From NCBI RefSeq assembly GCF_003319105.1, contig NZ_QOHH01000008.1:1-64000 (forward strand): a stretch of 64,000 bases of DNA, read 5' to 3'. Positions within the stretch are counted from its first letter, which is position 1; every line of letters begins with the position of its first letter. Positions 26,102 to 35,439 of this stretch are shown here, in pieces. A model generated the notes under the pieces. The model saw only the letters and a program-made list of their open reading frames with translations, did not search any database and was not told the DNA's origin. The position numbers and the translations under genes were made by a program. Source of the DNA: Blastococcus sp. TF02-09. GTDB lineage: Bacteria; Actinomycetota; Actinomycetes; Mycobacteriales; Geodermatophilaceae.

Positions 26102-26291
26102 CGCCATCCCGGCAATGGCGAGAACAATCCCGGCCGGCGTCGACATCGAGACCGTTATCGCTACGGGCCTGGGTACGCCGAAGAATTCACGGGTGGACGG
26201 ACGGGAGCGCACGGCCATGGAGGCCGTGCGCTTCCTCGTCTCTCCGCGGGCTGCTGGACCCGACGAGTTCGGCAGGTCGGCGCCTCGTCGT

Positions 26292-27485
26292 TCAGCTGAC
26301 CGGCGTCGCCACCGGCCGAGTGCGGAAGGCGATCAGGCACAGATCATCGGCCAGCGGGCCGCCAGCGAAGTCGGCGACCGCGCCCACCAACGCGTCGAGC
26401 ACCTGATCGGCAGGTGCTCCACGGTGCTGGCGCACGACCGCGCGTGCTCGCTCCTCGCCGAAGAGCTCCAGTGGTCGGGACCGACGGCTCCGAACGGCTC
26501 GCCCTTCGGTGAGCCCGTCCGTGAAGAGCAGCACGCCGGCCCCCGGCTCGAGAAGGCCCTGTCCGGTCTCCATGCCGAGTGCCTCCCCGCCGAGTGTCTC
26601 CGCGCCGATGCCCAGTGGAGCGCCGACCCGTCCACCTTCGAGGGAGTCGCCGCTGTCGAGGCACCACGGGCGATCGTGGCCGGCTGCTGCCCAGGTGATG
26701 ACGCATCTCGGTGGCGCGCTGATGTTCATGCAGATCGCCGTGACGAAGCGTTCAGTGGCCTGGCTCTGTTCGCGCAATGCGGCGTCGGCCAGCCGTAGCA
26801 GTTGGAGAGGGTCGCTGGTGTAGCGGGCGAAGGTGGCCAGCGTCGCACGGACGAACGCGGCCTGCCGAGCGGCCTCCAGGCCGTGTCCGACGACATCGCC
26901 GACGACCACGGTCGTGCTGCCGCCCGGCCCCTCTGTCACGAGGTAGAAGTCGCCGGCCAGTTCGCTGTCAGCCGGTGTGAAGGCCGCTGCGAAGTGCAGA
27001 TGAGGTCGCGGTTCGATCTCCGATGGCGTGAGCGCCCGCCGGAGAGACGCGACCTCCGAGAGCTCCCTCTCCTGAGCGTGCAACTTCAGGGTGAGAGTGC
27101 GCTGGCGCCGCAGCGAGTGAGTCATCAGCAGGGCCATTCCGTAGAAGACGACTGCTCTGTTGAGGGTCGCGAACAGGAGATCGCCACCAGTCAGCGCGGT
27201 GCCGCCGCTGAGCAGCGCATCGAGCACGAATGCGGCCGTCGCGCCGGTAGCGGTCACCAGCCCGCCCACCAAGCCGAACCACGTGACTCCCCGGAGGACC
27301 GGGACCAGGCCGTACATGGACACCGCGAGTCCCGGCTGCTGAATGAAGCGGAGTGCGATGAACACGCCGACGAGCAGCAAGGCGACCAGTGAGGCACGCA
27401 CGAGGCGCCGATGTGCGCCTCGCCACGACGAGACGAGCCGCTCGAGGACGCTACGTCGGGTACGCGGAGCTTCGCCGCCTGTCAT
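26292..27485 (-). CDS. Membrane-anchored SpoIIE/RsbU-type PP2C serine phosphatase
   Basis: The 397-residue protein has a basic start, several N-terminal hydrophobic segments (about residues 28-125, e.g. LVALLLVGVFIALRF) and a short helical linker. A PPM phosphatase domain of the SpoIIE group follows, with ELAGDFYLV, VVVGDVVGHGLEAAR, LLFTDGLTEGR and PLADDLCLIAFR, which hold the metal-binding aspartates. Such enzymes dephosphorylate anti-anti-sigma (STAS) proteins in partner switching. It lies in reverse orientation inside the receptor array and is less GC-rich, suggesting later insertion. ATG 27485 is my choice; an upstream ATG near 27660 is possible. Confidence 0.83.
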   Translation of the reverse strand: MTGGEAPRTRRSVLERLVSSWRGAHRRLVRASLVALLLVGVFIALRFIQQPGLAVSMYGLVPVLRGVTWFGLVGGLVTATGATAAFVLDALLSGGTALTGGDLLFATLNRAVVFYGMALLMTHSLRRQRTLTLKLHAQERELSEVASLRRALTPSEIEPRPHLHFAAAFTPADSELAGDFYLVTEGPGGSTTVVVGDVVGHGLEAARQAAFVRATLATFARYTSDPLQLLRLADAALREQSQATERFVTAICMNISAPPRCVITWAAAGHDRPWCLDSGDSLEGGRVGAPLGIGAETLGGEALGMETGQGLLEPGAGVLLFTDGLTEGRAVRSRRSRPLELFGEERARAVVRQHRGAPADQVLDALVGAVADFAGGPLADDLCLIAFRTRPVATPVS

Positions 27486-27673
27486 CGGATACAGCGTAAA
27501 CCGCCCACCCGAGGTGGCGGAAGCCAGTGCTCGGCCCCGGTCGGGCGGTAGGCGCAGAAGTCGGACCGACAGAGCACTTGTCGAGCTCGCCGCCCGCGGA
27601 TCACCCGGTGGTCCGGGCGTCGCGTCCGGCGGCGTCGCGACGGCGTCGATCCCGTATTGCATACCGACCAAGA

Positions 27674-27690
27674 AATGCAGCCAAGTCGAC
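27674..27690 (+). promoter_or_regulatory. AATG-N7-GTCGAC element in the leader of chemoreceptor 3
   Basis: AATG (27674) and GTCGAC (27685-27690) are seven bases apart, 185 bases before the receptor start. The spacer 27486-27874 between the divergent phosphatase and receptor genes contains no gene and is relatively AT-rich. Confidence 0.4.
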
Positions 27691-27874
27691 TCGGGACAGG
27701 CGCTCGCTCGTCGATTTCTCTCGACCCGTGAGACACGACCAGCAAGCGATGTGTCCCTCGTTGGAGTGGCTCTACCTTGACCGCCTAGCCGACCGAAGGC
27801 GACAGGCAGAATGGGCGACGTGGCCCGTGATCCGGTCAGGCTCACCGTCCCGGCCACTTCCATTGGAGAACACG

Positions 27875-29482
27875 ATGTCCTCGAACAAGGCTCTGACCCG
27901 AAAGACCGGTTGGTTCGCCGACCGCCCGGTCGCGGTCAAGATCGGAGCCGCCCTCGGCCTGCTGGGTGCGGTCGCGATCGGGCTGACCACCGTCGCGGTC
28001 GGGCAGATCAACCACCTCGCAGACGGAGAGGAGCGGCTGTACCAGGAGGAGGTCCTCCCGCTGGCGTCGCTGGCCGACATCCAGCGCTCGCTGCAGGGGG
28101 ACCGCGCTCGCTACCTCACGTACACGTTCTCCGCCCCCGAGACGCGCACGGAGCTCACCGCCGAGCTGGCGGAGCGCAAGGAGGTGCTGAACCAGCAGCT
28201 GGCCGACTACGAGCAGCACGCCTCGACGCCGGAGAACTACGCACGGCTCGTGGGCCTGGTGGACAACTACTACGCCACGGTGCAGACCACGCTGGTGTCG
28301 GCCGCGGACCGCGGTGACCTGGCGGCCGCCGAGTCCGCAGCGGTGGGGCCGGTCCGGGAGGCCGTGGTCGCCGTGCTCGACGAGCTCGAGGCCGCGACCG
28401 ACCGGAAGAACGCAGTCGCCGCCGAGGAGGCCGCCGAGGGCGAGCACGCCGCGAGCTTCGCCGTCGTCCTCCTGTGGTCGGTGCTGGGAGTCGGTGTGGC
28501 GCTCGCGGGAGCGCTTGGCTACCTGGTCATCAGGCAGATCACGCGCACCGCAGGCGCGGTCGAGACCTCCCTCAGGGCGCTGGCCGCCGGCGATCTGACC
28601 GCCGTTCCGGCGGTCAGCTCCAAGGACGAGCTCGGGCGCATGGCCGCCTCCCTCGTCGAGGCGCAGGAGTCGCTGCGCGAGGTGCTGTCGTCGGTCGTCT
28701 CCTCCGCGGATGCGGTGGCGGCGTCGTCGGAGGAGCTGTCGGCGTCCTCGGCCCAGATCTCGGCCTCGGCGGAGGAGACCTCCGCCCAGTCCGGTGTGGT
28801 GTCGAGCGCGGCGGAAGAGGTCTCGCAGAGCGTGCAGACCGTGGCCGCCGGCGCGGAGGAGATGGGCGCGTCGATCCGCGAGATCGCCACCAACGCCGCG
28901 GAGGCCAGCCAGGTGGCGGCCCGTGCGGTGACGGCCGCCGAGGCGACGACGGCGACGGTGGCGAAGCTCGGCGAGTCGAGCGCGGAGATCGGCAACGTCG
29001 TCAAGGTGATCACCTCGATCGCGGAGCAGACGAACCTGCTCGCGCTCAACGCCACCATCGAGGCGGCGCGGGCCGGCGAGGCCGGTAAGGGCTTCGCCGT
29101 CGTGGCCAACGAGGTCAAGGAGCTGGCCCAGGAGACGGCGAAGGCCACCGAGGACATCGCCCGCCGCGTCCAGTCCATCCAGGGCGACACCACCGCCGCG
29201 GTGGCCGCGATCGAGGAGATCTCGACGATCGTCGCGCAGATCTCCGACCGGCAGACCACCATCGCCAGCGCGGTGGAGGAGCAGACCGCCACCACGAACG
29301 AGATGAGCCGCTCGGTGCAGGAAGCGGCGGGTGGCACCACCCAGATCGCGGAGAACATCAGCGGCGTCTCCACCGCCGCGGAGTCCACCACGCAGGCGCT
29401 GACCCAGACCCGGACCGCCGTCGACGAGCTCTCCCGGATGGCCGCCGACCTGCGCAGCACGGTGGGCCGGTTCAGCTACTGA
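27875..29482 (+). CDS. Methyl-accepting chemotaxis protein 3
   Basis: The 535-residue receptor has a four-helix-bundle (4HB_MCP-like) ligand domain between TM1 (about 25-45) and TM2 (about 200-222); it includes [20 protein letters not shown]. The following HAMP lacks the usual proline ([20 protein letters not shown]). The signalling domain is near-identical to the others, and the protein ends in VGRFSY. ATG 27875 follows TTGGAG. A 15-base-arm terminator follows the stop. Ligand unknown; 4HB domains often bind amino or organic acids. Confidence 0.92.
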   Translation: MSSNKALTRKTGWFADRPVAVKIGAALGLLGAVAIGLTTVAVGQINHLADGEERLYQEEVLPLASLADIQRSLQGDRARYLTYTFSAPETRTELTAELAERKEVLNQQLADYEQHASTPENYARLVGLVDNYYATVQTTLVSAADRGDLAAAESAAVGPVREAVVAVLDELEAATDRKNAVAAEEAAEGEHAASFAVVLLWSVLGVGVALAGALGYLVIRQITRTAGAVETSLRALAAGDLTAVPAVSSKDELGRMAASLVEAQESLREVLSSVVSSADAVAASSEELSASSAQISASAEETSAQSGVVSSAAEEVSQSVQTVAAGAEEMGASIREIATNAAEASQVAARAVTAAEATTATVAKLGESSAEIGNVVKVITSIAEQTNLLALNATIEAARAGEAGKGFAVVANEVKELAQETAKATEDIARRVQSIQGDTTAAVAAIEEISTIVAQISDRQTTIASAVEEQTATTNEMSRSVQEAAGGTTQIAENISGVSTAAESTTQALTQTRTAVDELSRMAADLRSTVGRFSY

Positions 29483-29520
29483 CCGGACCCGTCCTCCTCG
29501 GACGGGACCACGTTCGGCAC

Positions 29521-29555
29521 GACGGCCCCGCGACCATCCCGGTCGCGGGGCCGTC
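29521..29555 (+). terminator. Hairpin after chemoreceptor 3
   Basis: GACGGCCCCGCGACC pairs perfectly with GGTCGCGGGGCCGTC (15-base arms, five-base loop), 38 bases after the stop. It is the second-strongest hairpin of the receptor array. Confidence 0.75.
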
Positions 29556-29596
29556 CTGCGTCGTGGGGTGCGGCCGGCTTCCTCGCAAATACTCAT

Positions 29597-29645
29597 GTCG
29601 ACAATTCCTGGACGGTCATCAGAAATGGCTGCATGGAATGTCGAC
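29597..29645 (+). promoter_or_regulatory. Paired GTCGAC elements in the leader of chemoreceptor 4
   Basis: GTCGACAA (29597-29604) and a second GTCGAC (29640-29645) lie 203 and 160 bases before the receptor start. Between them is GACGGTCATCAGAAATGGC, similar to GACGGTCAGCGGAAATGGC before receptor 6. The spacer 29483-29798 holds no gene besides these sites and the terminator. Confidence 0.4.
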
Positions 29646-29798
29646 TTCGTTGTCGAATCGTGTCGCACGAGTCCCACGACACACACGTGCACCTGCTTCC
29701 CCAGCCATTCTCGGCGGCTTATGTTTCGGCCCGTCGCCGGAGTTGTGCGGCGACCCGCCGCCGGGAATGGACCGGCCGGCCCCCTGACTGCGAAATGG

Positions 29799-31415
29799 AT
29801 GTGTGCGGTGGCGAAGAACGGTGGTGCGCGGCGCTCACTGGCGAATGTGTCGGTGTCGCGCAAGATCCAGACGTCGGTAGCGGTGGCCGTCGTCACGGCG
29901 ATCGCGGTCGGCACCGTCGGGGCGGTCGCCCTGGACCAGGCGGCCGGCGAGTTCGACGCGAGCTACCGGGAGAGCACCCAGGCCCTGGTGCAGGCCGAGG
30001 AGATGCGGGCGCAGCAGCTGACCATCCAGCTGAACCAGACCGCGCTCATGCTGCCGGGTGTCAGCGCGGAGAACAGGGAGGAGTGGACCGCGGGCGCGCA
30101 GGAGAGCAGCGCGGCGTTCCTGGCCGCGGCCGAGGAGTACGCCACCACCGCGCCGACCCCGGCCCAGGAGGAGCTGTCCGGGCAGGTGCTCGAGAACTAC
30201 CGCGGGTGGAGCGAGGCGTTCGCCGTGGTGACCGAGGCGTTCACCGCCGGCGACCTGGCGACGGCCGCACCCGCCTACGCCGAGTCGCAGGAGTTCCAGG
30301 ACGCGCTGCGCACGGGGATCACCGAGCTCGTCGACTCCGAGATCGCCGAGGCGCGTGCCTCGGCGGCAGACGTCTCCGCGACCAACGACCGCTCGCGGAT
30401 CTGGTTGTTGGCGCTGGTCGCCGTCGGCACGGTCATCGCCACGGTCATCGGCCTGCTCGTCGCCCGCCGCATCCGCCGCAACCTGTCCGCGGTGCAGACC
30501 GTCGTGCAGGGGCTGGCCGAGGGCGACCTGACCCGCCGGACCGGCATCGTGCAGTCCGACGAGATCGGCCGCATGGCCGCCTCGCTCGACGTGGCGCAGG
30601 AGAGCCTCCGCCAGGTGATGGGCTCGGTCGTGGCGTCCGCCGACGCGGTCGCCGCGTCCTCGGAGGAGCTGTCGGCGTCGTCGGCGCAGATCTCGGCCTC
30701 CGCGCAGGAGACCTCCGCCCAGTCCGGGGTGGTGGCCGGCGCCGCTGACGAGGTGAGCCGCAACGTGCAGACCGTGGCCGCCGGAGCCGAGCAGATGGGT
30801 GCCTCGATCCGGGAGATCGCGTCGAACGCCGCCGAGGCGTCGGACGTCGCGGCCCGGGCCGTCACCGCCGCGGAGACGACGACGGCGACGGTCGCCAAGC
30901 TCGGTGAGTCGAGCGCGGAGATCGGCAACGTGGTCAAGGTGATCACCAGCATCGCCGAGCAGACCAACCTGCTGGCGCTCAACGCGACCATCGAGGCCGC
31001 GCGGGCCGGCGAGGCGGGCAAGGGCTTCGCCGTGGTCGCGAACGAGGTCAAGGAGCTCGCGCAGGAGACGGCCAAGGCGACCGAGGACATCGCCCGCCGG
31101 GTCGAGGCGATCCAGAAGGACACCGGGGCCGCGGTCGGCGCGATCGAGGAGATCTCGTCCATCGTCGCGCAGATCTCCGACCGCCAGACCACCATTGCCA
31201 GCGCGGTGGAGGAGCAGACCGCCACCACGAACGAGATGTCGCGCTCGGTGCAGGAGGCCGCCGACGGAGCCGGCCAGATCGCGGCCAACATCTCCAACGT
31301 GTCCGGCGCCGCCGACTCCACCACGCAGGCGCTGACCCAGACCCGCACCGCCGTCGACGAGCTCTCCCGGATGGCCGCCGACCTGCGCACCACCGTCGGG
31401 AGGTTCACCTACTGA
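29799..31415 (+). CDS. Methyl-accepting chemotaxis protein 4
   Basis: This 538-residue receptor has TM1 near 24-45 and a 4HB-like ligand domain (about 46-200) with [20 protein letters not shown], which is related to that of receptor 6. TM2 is near 205-225. HAMP lacks the usual proline ([21 protein letters not shown]). Signalling domain and VGRFTY end are shared with its neighbours. The linker after the tip reads [15 protein letters not shown] as in receptor 6, so these two form a subgroup. ATG 29799 or GTG 29808 may be the start; neither has a clear ribosome site. Confidence 0.9.
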   Translation: MCAVAKNGGARRSLANVSVSRKIQTSVAVAVVTAIAVGTVGAVALDQAAGEFDASYRESTQALVQAEEMRAQQLTIQLNQTALMLPGVSAENREEWTAGAQESSAAFLAAAEEYATTAPTPAQEELSGQVLENYRGWSEAFAVVTEAFTAGDLATAAPAYAESQEFQDALRTGITELVDSEIAEARASAADVSATNDRSRIWLLALVAVGTVIATVIGLLVARRIRRNLSAVQTVVQGLAEGDLTRRTGIVQSDEIGRMAASLDVAQESLRQVMGSVVASADAVAASSEELSASSAQISASAQETSAQSGVVAGAADEVSRNVQTVAAGAEQMGASIREIASNAAEASDVAARAVTAAETTTATVAKLGESSAEIGNVVKVITSIAEQTNLLALNATIEAARAGEAGKGFAVVANEVKELAQETAKATEDIARRVEAIQKDTGAAVGAIEEISSIVAQISDRQTTIASAVEEQTATTNEMSRSVQEAADGAGQIAANISNVSGAADSTTQALTQTRTAVDELSRMAADLRTTVGRFTY

Positions 31416-31470
31416 GGAGGGGCCCTCATGACCCCGCGGGCCGCTGCGGGAGGGCCGATCTAGACCTTGG

Positions 31471-31508
31471 ACGGGGTGGTCGCCGAACTCTGGCGGCCAC
31501 CCCGTTTC
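31471..31508 (+). terminator. Hairpin and T-stretch after chemoreceptor 4
   Basis: ACGGGGTGGTCGCC (31471-31484) pairs with GGCGGCCACCCCGT (31492-31505), one G:T pair, followed by TTT. This is a conventional intrinsic terminator shape, 56 bases after the stop. Confidence 0.75.
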
Positions 31509-31585
31509 GTCATGTCCACCCGGACCACCCTCGCCCTTGTCGGCCCGGTCGTGCTGAGGAGCGAAACGGGGAATACGTCGGCCGA

Positions 31586-31602
31586 GTCGACAAATGGGCA
31601 TT
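31586..31602 (-). promoter_or_regulatory. AATG-N7-GTCGAC element in the leader of chemoreceptor 5
   Basis: On the plus strand GTCGACAA is followed by CATT with exactly seven bases between GTCGAC and CATT; the minus strand reads AATG-N7-GTCGAC. It lies 140-155 bases before the receptor start. The spacer 31416-31740 contains only this and the terminator. Confidence 0.4.
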
Positions 31603-31740
31603 GACGAGAAGGCTGGTGATTCATTTTCGAGACAACTCCGACACGAACCTGGATAGGCGTACCGGAGCGTCCGGAAAGCGGAGGATCGACCATGCCGCGG
31701 ACCGTCGGGGATCCGCACGGTTCCCAGCGAGGAGAATTCC

Positions 31741-33375
31741 ATGGCAGTGTCCGACGCGCCTGAGACGCCTCAATTCTCGAGGTCTCGGCTGTTGAACTGG
31801 TGGGCGGACTTCGGGGTGAAGACCAAAGTCCTCGTCGCGGTCGGCGTGGCGGCGACCGCCGCTGCCGCCACCGGTGTGGTGGGCAGCCTGGCTCTGAACA
31901 CGGCCGCGCAGACGGCCGACGACCTGTACCACGACAACATCGTCAGCGCCGTCTCCATCGCGCAGATGATCGACGACGTCCAGACCCTCCGCGTCACGTC
32001 TCGGAATGCGGCACTGGCCATCGACCCGGCTCAGGCGCAGGAGGAACTGGACAAGGTCCCCGCCGTGGTCGAGCGCTACCACGCGGATGAGGCGTCCTAC
32101 ACGACGACCGGGATCACCGCGGAGAAGCAGGCAGTGATCGACGACGCGGCGGAGCGGCTGGACACCTGGCAGTCGTTCCTGGACTCGACCCTCGCACCCC
32201 TCGCGCTGGCAGGAGACGACGCCGGCTGGACCGAGGCCAACAGCTCCAACCTGCTGCTGACCGAGATCTCGGAGAGTCTCTCCGACCTGCGCGACCAGGA
32301 GAACCGCGCGGCGGAGGCTGCCGCCCAGGCCGCCGTAGACGACGCCGGCGATGCGCGGACGACCATGATCGTCCTGCTGGTCGGCGGCATCCTCGCCGCC
32401 GTGGGCACCGGCCTGTTCGTCGCGTGGGGTCTGGCCAAGGGCGTGCAGTGCCTCAAGGACGTCGCCGATGCCCTTGCGCAGGGTGACCTGACGCAGGCCA
32501 GTGCCTGGGGCACGCGGTGCGAGATGGGCCAGATGAGCGCCTCGCTCGACGCGGCCGTCCTCCACCTGCGGTCGGTCATCGGCTCGGTCGCCTCCTCGGC
32601 GGACGCCGTGGCCGCGTCGTCGGAGGAGCTGAGCGCGTCCTCGGCGCAGATCTCGGCCTCGGCCGAGGAGACCGCGGCGCAGTCCGGTGTGGTGTCGGGT
32701 GCGGCCGAGGAGGTGTCGCAGAGCGTGCAGACGGTGGCTGCGGGCGCGGAGCAGATGGGCGCGTCGATCCGGGAGATCGCGACCAATGCCGCGGAGGCCA
32801 GCGAGGTGGCTGCGCGGGCGGTGTCGGCGGCGGAGACGACGACGGCGACGGTGGCCAAGCTGGGGGAGTCCAGTGCGGAGATCGGCAACGTGGTCAAGGT
32901 GATCACCAGCATCGCCGAGCAGACCAACCTGCTGGCGCTCAACGCCACCATCGAGGCGGCCCGCGCCGGTGAGGCCGGCAAGGGCTTCGCCGTCGTGGCC
33001 AACGAGGTCAAGGAGCTGGCCCAGGAGACGGCGAAGGCGACCGAGGACATCGCCCGCCGGGTGCAGGCCATCCAGGGTGACACGACCGCGGCGGTGGCCG
33101 CGATCGGGGAGATCTCGGACATCGTTGCGCAGATCTCCGACCGGCAGACCACCATCGCCAGTGCGGTGGAGGAGCAGACGGCCACCACGAACGAGATGAG
33201 CCGCTCGGTGCAGGAAGCGGCCGGTGGCACCACGCAGATCGCGGAGAACATCACCGGCGTCTCGACGGCGGCCGACTCCACCACGCAGGCGCTGACCCAG
33301 ACCCGGACCGCCGTCGACGAGCTCTCCCGGATGGCCGCCGACCTGCGCACCACCGTCGGGAGGTTCACGTACTGA
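31741..33375 (+). CDS. Methyl-accepting chemotaxis protein 5
   Basis: The 544-residue receptor has TM1 near 28-50, a 4HB-type ligand domain (about 51-205) with [20 protein letters not shown], and TM2 near 208-228. Its HAMP is divergent, without the usual proline and with two Cys ([16 protein letters not shown] and WGTRCEMGQ). The signalling domain and VGRFTY end are shared. ATG 31741 has GAGGAG seven bases upstream. A 16-base-arm terminator follows. The paired HAMP cysteines are unusual and might respond to redox state (inference). Confidence 0.92.
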   Translation: MAVSDAPETPQFSRSRLLNWWADFGVKTKVLVAVGVAATAAAATGVVGSLALNTAAQTADDLYHDNIVSAVSIAQMIDDVQTLRVTSRNAALAIDPAQAQEELDKVPAVVERYHADEASYTTTGITAEKQAVIDDAAERLDTWQSFLDSTLAPLALAGDDAGWTEANSSNLLLTEISESLSDLRDQENRAAEAAAQAAVDDAGDARTTMIVLLVGGILAAVGTGLFVAWGLAKGVQCLKDVADALAQGDLTQASAWGTRCEMGQMSASLDAAVLHLRSVIGSVASSADAVAASSEELSASSAQISASAEETAAQSGVVSGAAEEVSQSVQTVAAGAEQMGASIREIATNAAEASEVAARAVSAAETTTATVAKLGESSAEIGNVVKVITSIAEQTNLLALNATIEAARAGEAGKGFAVVANEVKELAQETAKATEDIARRVQAIQGDTTAAVAAIGEISDIVAQISDRQTTIASAVEEQTATTNEMSRSVQEAAGGTTQIAENITGVSTAADSTTQALTQTRTAVDELSRMAADLRTTVGRFTY

Positions 33376-33393
33376 TCGACACCTGACCCACCG

Positions 33394-33430
33394 CGAGGGG
33401 GTGGCGGCCACTGCGGCCGCCACCCCCTCG
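33394..33430 (+). terminator. Hairpin after chemoreceptor 5
   Basis: CGAGGGGGTGGCGGCC pairs perfectly with GGCCGCCACCCCCTCG (16-base arms, five-base loop), 18 bases after the stop. Confidence 0.75.
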
Positions 33431-33464
33431 TCGTGCTGCGGGCCGATCGGTGACGGTCAGCGGA

Positions 33465-33481
33465 AATGGCGCCATGTCGAC
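33465..33481 (+). promoter_or_regulatory. AATG-N7-GTCGAC element in the leader of chemoreceptor 6
   Basis: AATG (33465-33468), seven bases, GTCGAC (33476-33481), 209-225 bases before the receptor start. The context GGAAATGGCGCC resembles GGGAATGGCGCC upstream of the cheB-leader site. The spacer 33376-33689 holds no gene. Confidence 0.4.
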
Positions 33482-33689
33482 ACCCGAAAGGCGCTGACCG
33501 ACCAATTCCGGAAATGTCGCGACAGGGTGTTTGAAAGCGACACCACCGGACTGGTCAGTGCCCTAATGTCTGCGTCACCGGAGCTGCGTCGCCATTCCGG
33601 ACCGCACGCATTCCGGCCCAGCTGCCCGCCCGAATTCCCGCCGATCCGTCCGCGGGATGCACGAGAGAAGAACCGAGGACGTCACCACC

Positions 33690-35288
33690 ATGAGAGCCCT
33701 GGGTCGTCTGACCCGCAACACGCCCATCGCCCGCAAGATCATCGCTGCCGTGGCCACGTCGGTGGTCGGGGGCGCGGTCGTCGGCGCGGTCGCGTTGAAC
33801 GCGCTGTCGAGCGGCGCCGAGCAGGCCGAGCGGAGCTACCAGGAGAACACCCGGGGCCTGGCCGAGATCGCGGAGATGCGCTACCAGTTCACCCAGGCGC
33901 AGCTGCAGCAGGCGCTGGGCCTCCTGCAGGCGGCGACGCCGGGTGAGGCCACCCCCGCCGAGAAGCAGAGCGCGGCACTGGCGGCCCTCAGCGACGCGGG
34001 CGAGCGGTACCGGTCGGAGACCTCGCCGACGCCGTCCCAGCGGGAGATCCTCGACCAGCTGGAGGGCGAGATCGAGCAGAACGGGGTGATCCTCGAGGAC
34101 CTGGTCGCCGCCTTCACCTCCGGTGACATGGCTTCCCTCGCCGGTCTGCAGTCGGAGCTCGCGGTGACCCAGGGGGCCATCGACCGGGACATCGCGGCCC
34201 TCCTGGACTCGGAGCTGGCCGACGGGCGGGCCGCGGCGGCGGACATCACGTCGACCGAGGAGCGCGCCACGACCGTGCTCGTCGTCCTGCTCGCGCTCTC
34301 CAGTGTGCTGGCGCTGGCCGTCGGGTACCTCGTCGCCCGCGGCATCCGGACCACGCTGGCGAAGGTGCAGGGGGTGGCCGAGCGCCTGGCCGAGGGCGAC
34401 CTGACCCGGCCCACCGGCGTCGACCAGCAGGACGAGCTGGGCCGCACGGCGGCCGCGCTGGACTCCGCCCGCGAGAGCCTACGGCAGATGATGGCCTCGG
34501 TGGTGGCGTCCGCGGACGCCGTGGCCGCCTCGTCGGGTGAGCTGGAGGCGTCGGGCACGCAGATCTCGGCGTCGGCGCAGGAGACCTCCGCGCAGTCCGG
34601 CGTCGTCTCCTCCGCGGCCGAGGAGGTCTCGCGGAACGTGCAGACCGTGGCCGCGGGCGCGGAGCAGATGGGCGCCTCCATCCGGGAGATCGCGTCGAAC
34701 GCAGCGGAGGCCAGCGAGGTGGCCGCCCGTGCGGTGACGGCGGCGGAGACGACGACCGCGACGGTGGCCAAGCTCGGCGAGTCCAGCGCGGAGATCGGCA
34801 ACGTGGTGAAGGTGATCACGAGCATCGCGGAGCAGACGAACCTGCTGGCGCTCAACGCGACCATCGAGGCCGCCCGCGCCGGCGAGGCGGGCAAGGGCTT
34901 CGCCGTCGTGGCCAACGAGGTCAAGGAGCTGGCGCAGGAGACGGCCAAGGCGACCGAGGACATCGCCCGCCGGGTGGAGGCGATCCAGAAGGACACCGGT
35001 GCCGCGGTCGGCGCGATCGAGGAGATCTCGGCGATCGTCGCGCAGATCTCTGACCGCCAGACCACCATCGCCAGCGCGGTGGAGGAGCAGACGGCCACGA
35101 CCAACGAGATGTCGCGCTCGGTCCAGGAGGCCGCCAGCGGGACGACGGAGATCGCCACGAACATCACCGGCGTCTCCGCCGCCGCGGGGGCCACGACCCA
35201 GGCGCTGGCCCGCACCCAGGCCGCCGCCGGGGAGCTGTCCCGGATGGCCGCCGGGCTCCGCACCACCGTCGGGGCCTTCACCTACTGA
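33690..35288 (+). CDS. Methyl-accepting chemotaxis protein 6
   Basis: This 532-residue receptor has TM1 near 16-38 and a 4HB-like ligand domain related to receptor 4 ([20 protein letters not shown]). TM2 is near 198-218, and HAMP lacks the proline ([21 protein letters not shown]). The signalling domain is shared, but the bundle region is slightly worn: [10 protein letters not shown] replaces [10 protein letters not shown], and the end is VGAFTY. ATG 33690 is preferred over the upstream ATG 33657. It is the last receptor before cheA, separated by a hairpin. Confidence 0.91.
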   Translation: MRALGRLTRNTPIARKIIAAVATSVVGGAVVGAVALNALSSGAEQAERSYQENTRGLAEIAEMRYQFTQAQLQQALGLLQAATPGEATPAEKQSAALAALSDAGERYRSETSPTPSQREILDQLEGEIEQNGVILEDLVAAFTSGDMASLAGLQSELAVTQGAIDRDIAALLDSELADGRAAAADITSTEERATTVLVVLLALSSVLALAVGYLVARGIRTTLAKVQGVAERLAEGDLTRPTGVDQQDELGRTAAALDSARESLRQMMASVVASADAVAASSGELEASGTQISASAQETSAQSGVVSSAAEEVSRNVQTVAAGAEQMGASIREIASNAAEASEVAARAVTAAETTTATVAKLGESSAEIGNVVKVITSIAEQTNLLALNATIEAARAGEAGKGFAVVANEVKELAQETAKATEDIARRVEAIQKDTGAAVGAIEEISAIVAQISDRQTTIASAVEEQTATTNEMSRSVQEAASGTTEIATNITGVSAAAGATTQALARTQAAAGELSRMAAGLRTTVGAFTY

Positions 35289-35293
35289 TCCAG

Positions 35294-35321
35294 CCCGGCG
35301 GGGTCGTTCCCGACCGCCGGG
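35294..35321 (+). terminator. Hairpin between chemoreceptor 6 and cheA
   Basis: CCCGGC (35294-35299) pairs with GCCGGG (35316-35321), extended inside by TCG/CGA with a small bulge. It would separate the receptor transcript from cheA. Confidence 0.5.
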
Positions 35322-35322
35322 T

Positions 35323-35330
35323 GCCGATAA
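35323..35330 (+). promoter_or_regulatory. GCCGATAA, candidate sigma-28-type -10 of cheA
   Basis: GCCGATAA is identical to the -10 consensus of FliA/WhiG-type sigma factors. It lies directly after the terminator hairpin and 110 bases before the cheA start. No TAAA-like -35 at 15-16 bases was found, so the assignment is tentative. Confidence 0.35.
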
Positions 35331-35439
35331 CACGACAGGCGGGTGCCGCCGGCGGATTCACCTTGACTCCGCCGGCGGGCCCGCCGATGACCCCATCGGA
35401 CCGCTCAGTCCGGTCCGCAACGCGAGAGAGAAGGCAACG

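Noticed and set aside
26115-26798. A plus-strand open frame (227 codons) after receptor 2
   Set aside because: Most of it lies opposite the phosphatase gene; the first 60 codons show no motif, and there is no ribosome site.
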